A stretch of 25,176 nucleotides of DNA from JAOABV01 sp039801465. Its GTDB lineage: Bacteria > Hydrothermota > Tepidihabitantia > Tepidihabitantales > CAIPLT01. Positions 17,048 through 23,354 of this stretch are shown here, piece after piece (position 1 is the stretch's first letter; each line of letters begins with the position of its first letter). The notes under the pieces were generated by a model that had not been told where the DNA came from, searched no databases, and saw only the letters and a list, made by a program, of their open reading frames with translations. Location: contig JBDRUT010000024.1 of assembly GCA_039801465.1 (NCBI GenBank), forward strand, positions 1 to 25,176, read 5' to 3'. The translations under genes and the position numbers were made by a program.

Positions 17048-18232
17048 TCAAATGATTCTTGCTTTTTTACCCACTTTTTCAAAGATTGCCAATGCTTCAT
17101 CAAGGTCATCGTCAGTATGAGTTGCCATATAACTTGTGCGAATCAGACTTCGTCCTGGTGGAACTGCTGGTGGAATTACTGGATTAGCAAAAATTCCACC
17201 TTCATATAAATCATGCCAAAAATTTATTGCTTTGGTGTCATCACCAATTATTAAAGGAATTACGGGAGTGCAACTTGTTCCTGTATTATAACCCAATTTC
17301 TTAAAACCGTTCAACATCTTATTTGTATTATGCCAAAGCCGTTTGCGTCGTTCTGGTTCATTTTTAATAATCTCTAATGCAGCAAGAACCGTTGCAACTG
17401 CTGGTGGTGGAATACTAGCAGAAAATATCAGAGGACGGGCTTGATGTCTAATATAAGTTATAACTTTCTTATCACCAACAACAAAACCACCAATTGTGGC
17501 GAATGATTTGGAAAATGTGCCCATTATTAAATCAACTTGGTCTTCTAAACCAAAATGTTCTGCAGTACCTGCGCCCCTTTTGCCCAATACTCCAACAGAA
17601 TGTGCATCATCAACCATAACCCGAGCTTTATATTTCTTAGCAAGTTTTACAACATTAGGTAAATCAATAATATCTCCCTCCATACTAAATATACCATCAA
17701 CGATTATTAACTTTCCACAATCCTTATCCAAACTACTGAGCACTCGTTCTAAATCTTTCATATCATTATGCAAAAAACGCACTGCGCGACCAAATGATAA
17801 TTGGCAACCATCAACAATTGAGGCATGGTCAAGTTTATCGACAATCGCAACATCACCTTTTCGAACCAAAGAAGAGATAACACCTAAATTTGTCTGGAAA
17901 CCTGTTGAGAACACAATACAATCTTCTTTGCGGAAAAATTCAGCAAGTTTATGTTCTAATTCTTCGTGTAAGTCTAAAGTGCCATTAAGAAAACGGGAGC
18001 CGGTGCAACCTGTGCCATATTTTTCAATAGCTTTGATTGCCGCTTCTTTTAATTTGGGATGAGTGGTAAGACCAAGATAATTATTTGAACCCAGCATAAT
18101 TAATTCTTTACCTTTTATTATCACGCGGCGATCGGGTTCAGAATCTAAAGCACGAAAATAAGGATAAAACCCAGTCCGTTTTGCCCGCTCAACAATCGGA
18201 TAGTATTTGAGGCACTTGTCAAATAAATCCAT
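17048..18232 (-). CDS. PLP-dependent alpha-oxoamine synthase, serine palmitoyltransferase-like
   Basis: Fold-type I PLP enzyme of the family containing BioF, Kbl, HemA and serine palmitoyltransferase (SPT); these condense an amino acid with an acyl-CoA or acyl-ACP with loss of CO2. Visible residues: LGSNNYLGL (47-55), TGSRFLNGT (77-85), the PLP-stacking His136 in KLDHAS, Asp208-Asp-Ala-His211, and the Schiff-base Lys242 in GTFSKSFATIGGF. The GTFSKS form is typical of SPT-like members, whereas BioF and Kbl usually have TLGKA or similar. With two acyltransferase-like genes downstream and no bio or tdh genes, a sphingoid-base role (3-ketosphinganine-type product) is the best guess, though KBL or BioF activity cannot be excluded. 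A consensus promoter ends seven bases before the ATG and there is no Shine-Dalgarno, predicting a leaderless mRNA. Normal length, 394 residues. Confidence 0.82.
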   Translation of the reverse strand: MDLFDKCLKYYPIVERAKRTGFYPYFRALDSEPDRRVIIKGKELIMLGSNNYLGLTTHPKLKEAAIKAIEKYGTGCTGSRFLNGTLDLHEELEHKLAEFFRKEDCIVFSTGFQTNLGVISSLVRKGDVAIVDKLDHASIVDGCQLSFGRAVRFLHNDMKDLERVLSSLDKDCGKLIIVDGIFSMEGDIIDLPNVVKLAKKYKARVMVDDAHSVGVLGKRGAGTAEHFGLEDQVDLIMGTFSKSFATIGGFVVGDKKVITYIRHQARPLIFSASIPPPAVATVLAALEIIKNEPERRKRLWHNTNKMLNGFKKLGYNTGTSCTPVIPLIIGDDTKAINFWHDLYEGGIFANPVIPPAVPPGRSLIRTSYMATHTDDDLDEALAIFEKVGKKARII

Positions 18233-18239
18233 TGGTTCA

Positions 18240-18267
18240 ATTTTACTTTATTATTTTCAACTGTCAA
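18240..18267 (-). promoter_or_regulatory. Predicted leaderless promoter of the SPT-like gene
   Basis: On the minus strand TTGACA (18267-18262), a 16-base spacer and TAAAAT (18245-18240) lie with only seven bases between the -10 box and the ATG at 18232. Transcription should start at or within a base or two of the start codon. No Shine-Dalgarno is present. Confidence 0.65.
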
Positions 18268-18286
18268 GAGTAAAATGAAAAGATCT

Positions 18287-18556
18287 CTGAAAAAATGCTC
18301 CTAAAGACACAAAAAAGTAGAAAATTTAATGGTGCAATAGCAAACAATTAAAAAAGCTCTAAAAAGTAACTTTCATTGATTACAACGATTAAAAGAAACG
18401 AGTATAACGACGAAAATCAATATATAACCGCGGGTATCACTAAAATATCTGTTTAATCAACAATTGGTCAAAACTTCTAAAATAAGTGTTCTGAGAAAGT
18501 GCTACTAAAATATTGAAGACACAGAAAAGCTGAAGAAAAATCAGTGATTAATTAGC
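18287..18556. repeat. Imperfect direct repeat in the divergent spacer
   Basis: Two copies of a roughly 55-65-base AT-rich element, at 18287-18341 and 18491-18556. Shared words, in order, are CTGAAAAAATGCTCCTAAA / CTGAGAAAGTGCTACTAAA, then GACACAAAAAAG / GACACAGAAAAG, and an ending AATAGC / ATTAGC. The second copy has a short insertion. They lie in the 392-base spacer between the two divergent leaderless promoters. No gene is seen in this spacer. Confidence 0.5.
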
Positions 18557-18591
18557 GAAAAAATACTTTTTTAGAGTTCCAAAATCTCTAA

Positions 18592-18619
18592 TTGACAATC
18601 AAAATAAATTTCCTATAAT
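18592..18619 (+). promoter_or_regulatory. Perfect-consensus leaderless promoter
   Basis: TTGACA (18592-18597), 16-base spacer, TATAAT (18614-18619): both boxes match the sigma-70 consensus exactly. The ATG at 18625 begins five bases after the -10 box, so transcription would start on the start codon itself and the mRNA would have no leader. It should drive the small basic protein - HD - glyQ operon. Confidence 0.75.
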
Positions 18620-18624
18620 ACCAT

Positions 18625-18810
18625 ATGGCACAAAAAAAGAACCAGCAATTTCGTGTCGCTAAAATTAATATCTTAAAATCTATTGCTCGACGGCCAAAAG
18701 GTTTTTTAAGACAAACTAAAATTCATAAAGATAAAACTATCTATTCTCGAAAAAAAGAAAAACAAATATTTGAAAAAGAAATCAAAGAACAGATCGCCAA
18801 CAAAGATTAA
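18625..18810 (+). CDS. Small basic protein (61 residues), function unknown
   Basis: A 61-residue, lysine- and arginine-rich, soluble protein with little hydrophobic content. The central part KIHKDKTIYSRKKEK resembles the KxHxDKTxYxRKxKH motif of several families of tiny basic bacterial proteins of unknown or ribosome-related function; I cannot assign it further. The likelihood that it is real is raised by the perfect promoter directly before its ATG and by tight spacing (five bases) to the HD gene. A nucleic-acid or ribosome-binding role is plausible from charge alone. Confidence 0.65.
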   Translation: MAQKKNQQFRVAKINILKSIARRPKGFLRQTKIHKDKTIYSRKKEKQIFEKEIKEQIANKD

Positions 18811-18815
18811 TTTAT

Positions 18816-19361
18816 ATGAATCGAGACGAAGCCTATAATTTAGTGGTCTCAATGGTATCAAATAAGAATCTTATCAAGCATATGCTCGCCACTGAAATTT
18901 GTATGAAACATCTTGCTCGCCATCTTTCAGAAAATGAAGACGAATGGGGTTTGGTAGGTTTACTTCACGATTTGGATTATGATGAAACTGCTAACAATCC
19001 TGAACAACATAGTTTAATTACTGCGAAGATTCTACAAGACAAGAACTTAAGTGAAGAACAGATTGAAGCGATAAAAGCCCATTGTGGTAAAGCAAGTCTG
19101 AATACCAAAATGGCAAAAGCATTATATGCAATCGACCCGGTTACTGGTTTAATTGTTGCATCTGCCTTAATGCATCCGGAAAAGAAATTAGCAAAACTGG
19201 ATAAGGAATTTATCCTACGCCGATTCAAAGAAAAAAGTTTTGCTCGTGGTGCAAATCGTGAACAAATCTCAAGTTGTACTGAACTTGGATTAACCTTAGA
19301 TGAGTTTATTGAACTCTGTTTAAAAGCAATGACGGAAATTGCTTCAGATTTAGGCTTATAA
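18816..19361 (+). CDS. HD-domain (HDIG-type) phosphohydrolase
   Basis: 181 residues. The HD metal-binding pair is His51-Asp52 in VGLLHDLDYD, preceded by His32/His36 (CMKHLARHL) and followed by EQHSLITAKIL and IKAHCGKA, the pattern of short HDIG-type hydrolases often found near tRNA or nucleotide metabolism genes. Such proteins hydrolyse phosphomonoesters or diesters of nucleotides; the substrate here is unknown. It starts five bases after the small basic gene and ends three bases before glyQ, so all three are one transcription unit. No Shine-Dalgarno is present. Confidence 0.85.
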   Translation: MNRDEAYNLVVSMVSNKNLIKHMLATEICMKHLARHLSENEDEWGLVGLLHDLDYDETANNPEQHSLITAKILQDKNLSEEQIEAIKAHCGKASLNTKMAKALYAIDPVTGLIVASALMHPEKKLAKLDKEFILRRFKEKSFARGANREQISSCTELGLTLDEFIELCLKAMTEIASDLGL

Positions 19362-19364
19362 AAT

Positions 19365-20258
19365 ATGTTAATCAAAAACAGAAAAATTACAAAAGCAACT
19401 ACATTGAAATCATTTCAGGACATTATCTTTACTTTGCAAAAATTTTGGGCAGACCATGGATGTCTAATTTTTACTCCCTACAATTCAGAAGTTGGTGCTG
19501 GAACTTTTAACCCCGCTACCTTCTTAAGAGTTCTTGATAAAAAGCCCTGGCGAGTTTGTTATATTGAACCATCCAAAAGACCGCGTGATGGTCGTTATGC
19601 GCAAAATCCGCTTCGAGTTCAGCAATTCTGGCAACTCCAAGTGATTCTCAAACCGGTTCCGGATGATATTCAAGACATTTACTTAGATAGCATATCTTGT
19701 CTCGGTATTTCACTAAAAGATAATGATATTAGATTTATTGAAGATGATTGGGAATCACCAACCTTAGGCGCGTGGGGACTTGGTTGGCAGGTTGAGCTTA
19801 ACGGTATTGAAATAACTCAATTTACCTATTTTCAGCAAATCGGCGGTTTAGATTTAGAAATTATTCCGGTTGAATTAACTTATGGTTTAGAAAGAATTGC
19901 TATGTTTATTCAAAATCGTAATTCAATTTTTGATATTCAATGGAATAAAGACTACACTTGGGGTGATATTTATCGCCAGAATGAGATCGAGTTTTCTAAA
20001 TATAACTTTGAATTAGCCGACATTCAATTTCATTTGTCACTTTTTGAAAAATATGAAGAAGAAGCAGAAAGACTTTTAGAACAAGGATTAGTTTATCCAG
20101 GATATGATTGTGTTATCAAGTGTTCTCACATATTCAATATCTTAGAAGCCCGAGGCGCAATATCCGTATCTGAACGCACAAATTATATTGCACGCGTCAG
20201 GAAATTAGCTCGTAAAGCCGCACTTGCCTATATCAAAACACAAGAAAATACTCAATAA
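19365..20258 (+). CDS. glyQ: Glycyl-tRNA synthetase alpha subunit
   Basis: Catalytic subunit of the alpha2beta2 bacterial glycyl-tRNA synthetase, charging tRNA-Gly. Class II motifs and GlyQ signatures are clear: FQDIIFTLQKFWADHGC, EVGAGTFNPATFLR, IEPSKRPRDGRYAQNPLR (about 67-84), WQVELNGIEITQFTYFQQ and PVELTYGLERIAMF. Length, 297 residues, is normal with a short basic N-terminal extension. In most bacteria glyS, the beta subunit, follows directly; here the next gene is metK 137 bases away, so glyS must be elsewhere. Confidence 0.96.
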   Translation: MLIKNRKITKATTLKSFQDIIFTLQKFWADHGCLIFTPYNSEVGAGTFNPATFLRVLDKKPWRVCYIEPSKRPRDGRYAQNPLRVQQFWQLQVILKPVPDDIQDIYLDSISCLGISLKDNDIRFIEDDWESPTLGAWGLGWQVELNGIEITQFTYFQQIGGLDLEIIPVELTYGLERIAMFIQNRNSIFDIQWNKDYTWGDIYRQNEIEFSKYNFELADIQFHLSLFEKYEEEAERLLEQGLVYPGYDCVIKCSHIFNILEARGAISVSERTNYIARVRKLARKAALAYIKTQENTQ

Positions 20259-20358
20259 TAAATAACCGAAACCATCCTAATATTTTACCCCAGGGTTTTA
20301 GAAATTTAATAATTCAATAGCGAAAGTTGAATATCGCAGACTTTACCAATACCAAATC

Positions 20359-20387
20359 TTGACATTTCAAAGTTGTTTTATTATCTT
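20359..20387 (+). promoter_or_regulatory. Predicted promoter of metK, probably leaderless
   Basis: TTGACA (20359-20364), a 17-base spacer and TATCTT (20382-20387). Only eight bases separate the -10 box from the ATG at 20396, predicting a leader of zero to two bases. No Shine-Dalgarno and no SAM riboswitch fold is seen in the 137-base gap after glyQ. Confidence 0.55.
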
Positions 20388-20395
20388 ATCTACCT

Positions 20396-21568
20396 ATGAA
20401 AAAAACAATTTTTTATACTTCAGAATCAGTTACTGAAGGTCATCCAGATAAAATCTGCGACCAAATCTCAGATGCAGTTTTAGATGATGTTTTACGCCAA
20501 GATAAATATGGCAGAGTTGCCTGTGAAGTATTTGTTTCTGTTGGATTAGTTATTGTTGGTGGTGAAATTACTACTAAAGCATATGTTGATTTACCAGTTT
20601 TAGTCCGGAAACTATTATATGATATTGGTTATACTGACACCAAATATGGTTTGAGTGCAGAAAATTGTGCAATTATCAATATTATCGGTCGGCAATCACC
20701 TGATATTGCTCAGGGCGTTGATATTGGTGGTGCTGGTGACCAAGGTTTAATGATTGGTTATGCGTGTCGTGAAACCAAAGAACTGATGCCATTACCAATT
20801 ATGCTTGCGCACAAACTATGTCATAGACTTGCCTCTGTGCGTAAAAATAAGATATTAGACTATCTTGGACCTGATGGCAAATCTCAAGTTACAGTTGAAT
20901 ACGAAGATGATAAACCGAAACGTGTTACCAGTGTCGTAATTGCTGCTCAGCACACTGAAGATATCTTAGATAAGACCGGGAGAAAAATTACCAAAAGAGC
21001 CCGAGAAGAGATTATTGAAACTGTGGTAAAACCTGTCATTCCGAAAAATCTTTTAGATAATAACACGAAATATTATGTCAACGAGACTGGTAAATTTGTC
21101 ATTGGTGGACCACAATCTGATACCGGAATGACTGGTCGTAAATTAATTGTTGATACTTATGGTGGAATGGCGCGTCATGGTGGCGGCGCATTTTCTGGTA
21201 AAGACCCGACAAAAGTTGACCGCACTGCATCTTATTTTGCTCGTTATGTCGCAAAAAATTGTGTTGCCGCTGGAATCTGTGATAAGATGGAACTCAGTCT
21301 TGCTTATGTTATTGGACGGGCTGACCCGCTTCATATTGGCGTCAATACCTTTGGCACAGGTAAAATCCCTGACCATGAGTTATTAAAGATAATTAAAGAG
21401 ATTTTTGATTTTACCCCATTAGGAATGATAAAAAAACTTAACCTACGCCGACCAATCTATCTACCAACTGCTTGTTATGGCCATTTTGGCCGAGAAGAAG
21501 AAAATTTCACCTGGGAAAAACTGGATAGTGTTGAGACTATTAAGAAAGCAACTTCTGATAGATTATAA
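20396..21568 (+). CDS. metK: S-adenosylmethionine synthase
   Basis: Makes SAM from methionine and ATP. The signatures are complete: SVTEGHPDKICDQISDAVLD (11-30), GGAGDQGLMIGYA (about 111-123), the P-loop-like GGGAFSGKDPTKVDRTASY (about 262-280) and the C-terminal GHFGREE...FTWEKLD. Length of 390 residues is typical of the bacterial form. It leads a two-gene unit with ahcY, 15 bases downstream, and so links SAM synthesis to removal of the methylation by-product. Confidence 0.97.
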   Translation: MKKTIFYTSESVTEGHPDKICDQISDAVLDDVLRQDKYGRVACEVFVSVGLVIVGGEITTKAYVDLPVLVRKLLYDIGYTDTKYGLSAENCAIINIIGRQSPDIAQGVDIGGAGDQGLMIGYACRETKELMPLPIMLAHKLCHRLASVRKNKILDYLGPDGKSQVTVEYEDDKPKRVTSVVIAAQHTEDILDKTGRKITKRAREEIIETVVKPVIPKNLLDNNTKYYVNETGKFVIGGPQSDTGMTGRKLIVDTYGGMARHGGGAFSGKDPTKVDRTASYFARYVAKNCVAAGICDKMELSLAYVIGRADPLHIGVNTFGTGKIPDHELLKIIKEIFDFTPLGMIKKLNLRRPIYLPTACYGHFGREEENFTWEKLDSVETIKKATSDRL

Positions 21569-21583
21569 TGTTTAAGGAGATTT

Positions 21584-22840
21584 ATGGATTTTGATATTAG
21601 AGATATTAAATTAGCATCAAATGGAAAGTTACGTATTGAATGGGCAAATCGGTTCATGCCGGTTTTGGGTTTAATTCGAAAGCGATTTGAAAAAGAAAAC
21701 CCCCTAAAAGGTATCAAAGTCTCGGCTTGTCTTCATATTACCTCAGAAACGGCAAATCTGGCAATCACCTTAAAAGCCGGTGGCGCTCAAATCCGATTAT
21801 GTGCTTCTAATCCATTATCAACTCAGGATGAAATCTCGGCCAGTCTTGTTAAAGATTATCAGATACCAGTATTTGCTATTAAAGGTGAAAACCGAAAATT
21901 ATACTATCAACATATTTCTCAAGCATTAGAACATAAACCTGACATTACAATTGATGATGGTGCGGATTTAGTGTCCTTTTTACATACCAAGAAAAGAGAT
22001 TATCTCAAATATGTAGTTGGGGGCACTGAAGAAACCACAACCGGTGTAATTAGATTAAAAAGTATGGAAAGAGACAATGCACTAAGATATCCGATTATCG
22101 CAGTAAATGATTCTCAGACTAAGTTTTTATTTGACAATCGTTATGGCACCGGACAATCAACTATCGACGGAATTTTGCGCGCAACTAATTTTCTTTTTGC
22201 TGGTTCAACTGTTATCGTTTGTGGTTACGGCTGGTGTGGCAAAGGTGTTGCCAGTAAAGCCAAAGGATTAGGTGCTAATGTTATAATCTGTGAAGTTAAT
22301 CCGATAAAAGCACTTGAAGCAAAAATGGATGGATTTTCTGTAATGAAATTGATTGATGCCTGTCCGGTTGGAGATTTATTTGTTACGGTAACCGGATGTG
22401 AAGATGTTATCAACAAAAAACATTTTCTGGCAATGAAAGACGGCGCCATCATCTGTAATTCAGGACATTTTGATGTTGAGATAAACAAAAAAGACCTCGC
22501 TCAAATAACAAAGAAAAAACGATTAGTTCGGCATTTTTGTGAAGAGTATGAACTCAAAAACGGTAAAAAGCTCTATTTATTAGCTGAAGGCAGGTTAGTA
22601 AATTTAGCATCAGCCGAAGGTCATCCGGCAATGGTAATGGATATGTCGTTTGCCAATCAGGCATTATCTGTAGAATATCTTGTTAAAAAAGCACAGAGTT
22701 TAGAAAATAGAGTATATAAATTGCCTGAAGAACTTGACCAAGAAATTGCTCAATTAAAACTAAAATCAATGAATATCACAATTGATAGATTAAGTCCCAA
22801 GCAGATGAGATATATCTCGTCTTGGCAATTCGGAACTTAG
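21584..22840 (+). CDS. ahcY: Adenosylhomocysteinase (SAH hydrolase)
   Basis: Splits S-adenosylhomocysteine into homocysteine and adenosine using tightly bound NAD. Seen are HITSETANLAITLKAGGA, GGTEETTTGVIRL, the FDNRYGTGQSTIDGI segment (about 173-187), the Rossmann motif GYGWCGKG (204-211), and VNLASAEGHPAMVMDMSFANQ. At 418 residues it is the short form without the roughly 40-residue insertion of many proteobacterial enzymes. The C-terminus ends SSWQFGT and lacks the KPxHYRY tail of longer enzymes, as in archaeal and Thermotoga-like members. A good AAGGAG sits four bases before the ATG. It is co-transcribed with metK. Confidence 0.96.
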   Translation: MDFDIRDIKLASNGKLRIEWANRFMPVLGLIRKRFEKENPLKGIKVSACLHITSETANLAITLKAGGAQIRLCASNPLSTQDEISASLVKDYQIPVFAIKGENRKLYYQHISQALEHKPDITIDDGADLVSFLHTKKRDYLKYVVGGTEETTTGVIRLKSMERDNALRYPIIAVNDSQTKFLFDNRYGTGQSTIDGILRATNFLFAGSTVIVCGYGWCGKGVASKAKGLGANVIICEVNPIKALEAKMDGFSVMKLIDACPVGDLFVTVTGCEDVINKKHFLAMKDGAIICNSGHFDVEINKKDLAQITKKKRLVRHFCEEYELKNGKKLYLLAEGRLVNLASAEGHPAMVMDMSFANQALSVEYLVKKAQSLENRVYKLPEELDQEIAQLKLKSMNITIDRLSPKQMRYISSWQFGT

Positions 22841-23281
22841 AAATAAACAATTTAAGTACAAAAGACCCCAATAAAGCAAAATAATATCCAAAACCCAAAA
22901 GAAAAGCATTTATAAACGGTTCTTGTATATTAAGCGTTTAACTCTAAGGTCTTAGGCAACTGAGTATTTGCTTAAGAAAACTTATTTCCAAGCGACCTAT
23001 TTGACATAGTCGGCTATCTAACTGACAACAGAGTCCACAATCTCATCAGCAATCGATTTAGTTATCGAATCCGTAATCCGATAAGTTATCTAATTTACAA
23101 TGGGTTAATTAATCCTTCGGCTTACTGGATAGGTAAGCCCGTGGGCAAGCCAGGGGGCATACCGGTGGGCAGCCCATCGGCTTGCCCCTGGGATTGCGGA
23201 TTATACCGAGCACTACGCTTGAAAATATATTCGGATTTAGTTAGAAATTACCAATACTTGTCGGCAATTTATCTTGAAAAT
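22841..23281. other. Gene-free spacer between convergent genes
   Basis: No gene is seen in these 441 bases between the ends of ahcY and the minus-strand surface protein. The first 250 bases are AT-rich. About 23030-23100 contains related short words (GTTATC, AATCCG, CGAT) in several copies. A GC-rich hairpin cluster at 23119-23191 is listed separately. No clear terminator follows ahcY. Confidence 0.6.
23119..23191. repeat. GC-rich cluster of nested inverted repeats
   Basis: Within AT-rich DNA this patch holds GGCTTAC/GTAAGCC (23119-23125 with 23133-23139), GGGCAAGCC/GGCTTGCCC (23143-23151 with 23179-23187) and, inside its loop, TGGGC-A-GCCCA (23166-23176). CCAGGGG/CCCCTGG (23150-23156 with 23185-23191) competes with the 9-bp stem. 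No T-tract follows. It could be a mobile-type intergenic repeat, a structured RNA or a bidirectional attenuating structure. Confidence 0.55.
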
Positions 23282-23312
23282 TAAAGGGGTGGTTAAATTA
23301 ACCACCCCTTTA
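23282..23312 (-). terminator. Strong rho-independent terminator, possibly bidirectional
   Basis: Perfect 15-bp arms, TAAAGGGGTGGTTAA and TTAACCACCCCTTTA, around a single central base. On the minus strand the stem is followed by ATTTTC, and on the plus strand by GTTTGTT. It lies about 45 bases beyond the stop of the minus-strand surface protein. Convergent ahcY transcripts could also end here. Confidence 0.75.
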
Positions 23313-23318
23313 GTTTGT

Positions 23319-23345
23319 TATCTGGCGATTGGCTTCTGCCAGATA
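23319..23345 (-). terminator. Second hairpin directly after the surface-protein stop
   Basis: TATCTGGC (23319-23326) and GCCAGATA (23338-23345) form an 8-bp stem with an 11-base loop, ten bases beyond the TAA at 23355. It has no T-tract on the minus strand; it may stabilise the mRNA 3' end or assist the stronger terminator next to it. Confidence 0.4.
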
Positions 23346-23354
23346 AGTTTTAAT

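Noticed and set aside
17496..18062. 188-codon plus-strand open frame opposite the SPT-like gene
   Set aside because: It is antisense to a well-supported enzyme, has a composition typical of a reverse frame, and no ribosome binding site or recognisable motif.
17048..18232. Assignment as BioF or Kbl
   Set aside because: No biotin or threonine-degradation genes are nearby, and the lysine motif GTFSKS is more like SPT; not fully excluded.
18977..19375. 132-codon minus-strand open frame
   Set aside because: It is antisense to the HD phosphohydrolase and has no family signature.
20259..20395. SAM riboswitch upstream of metK
   Set aside because: The gap is short, lacks the expected multi-stem fold, and the promoter leaves almost no leader.
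22841..23281. A small gene in the spacer after ahcY
   Set aside because: Frames are short, with frequent stops and no start signals or protein-like composition.
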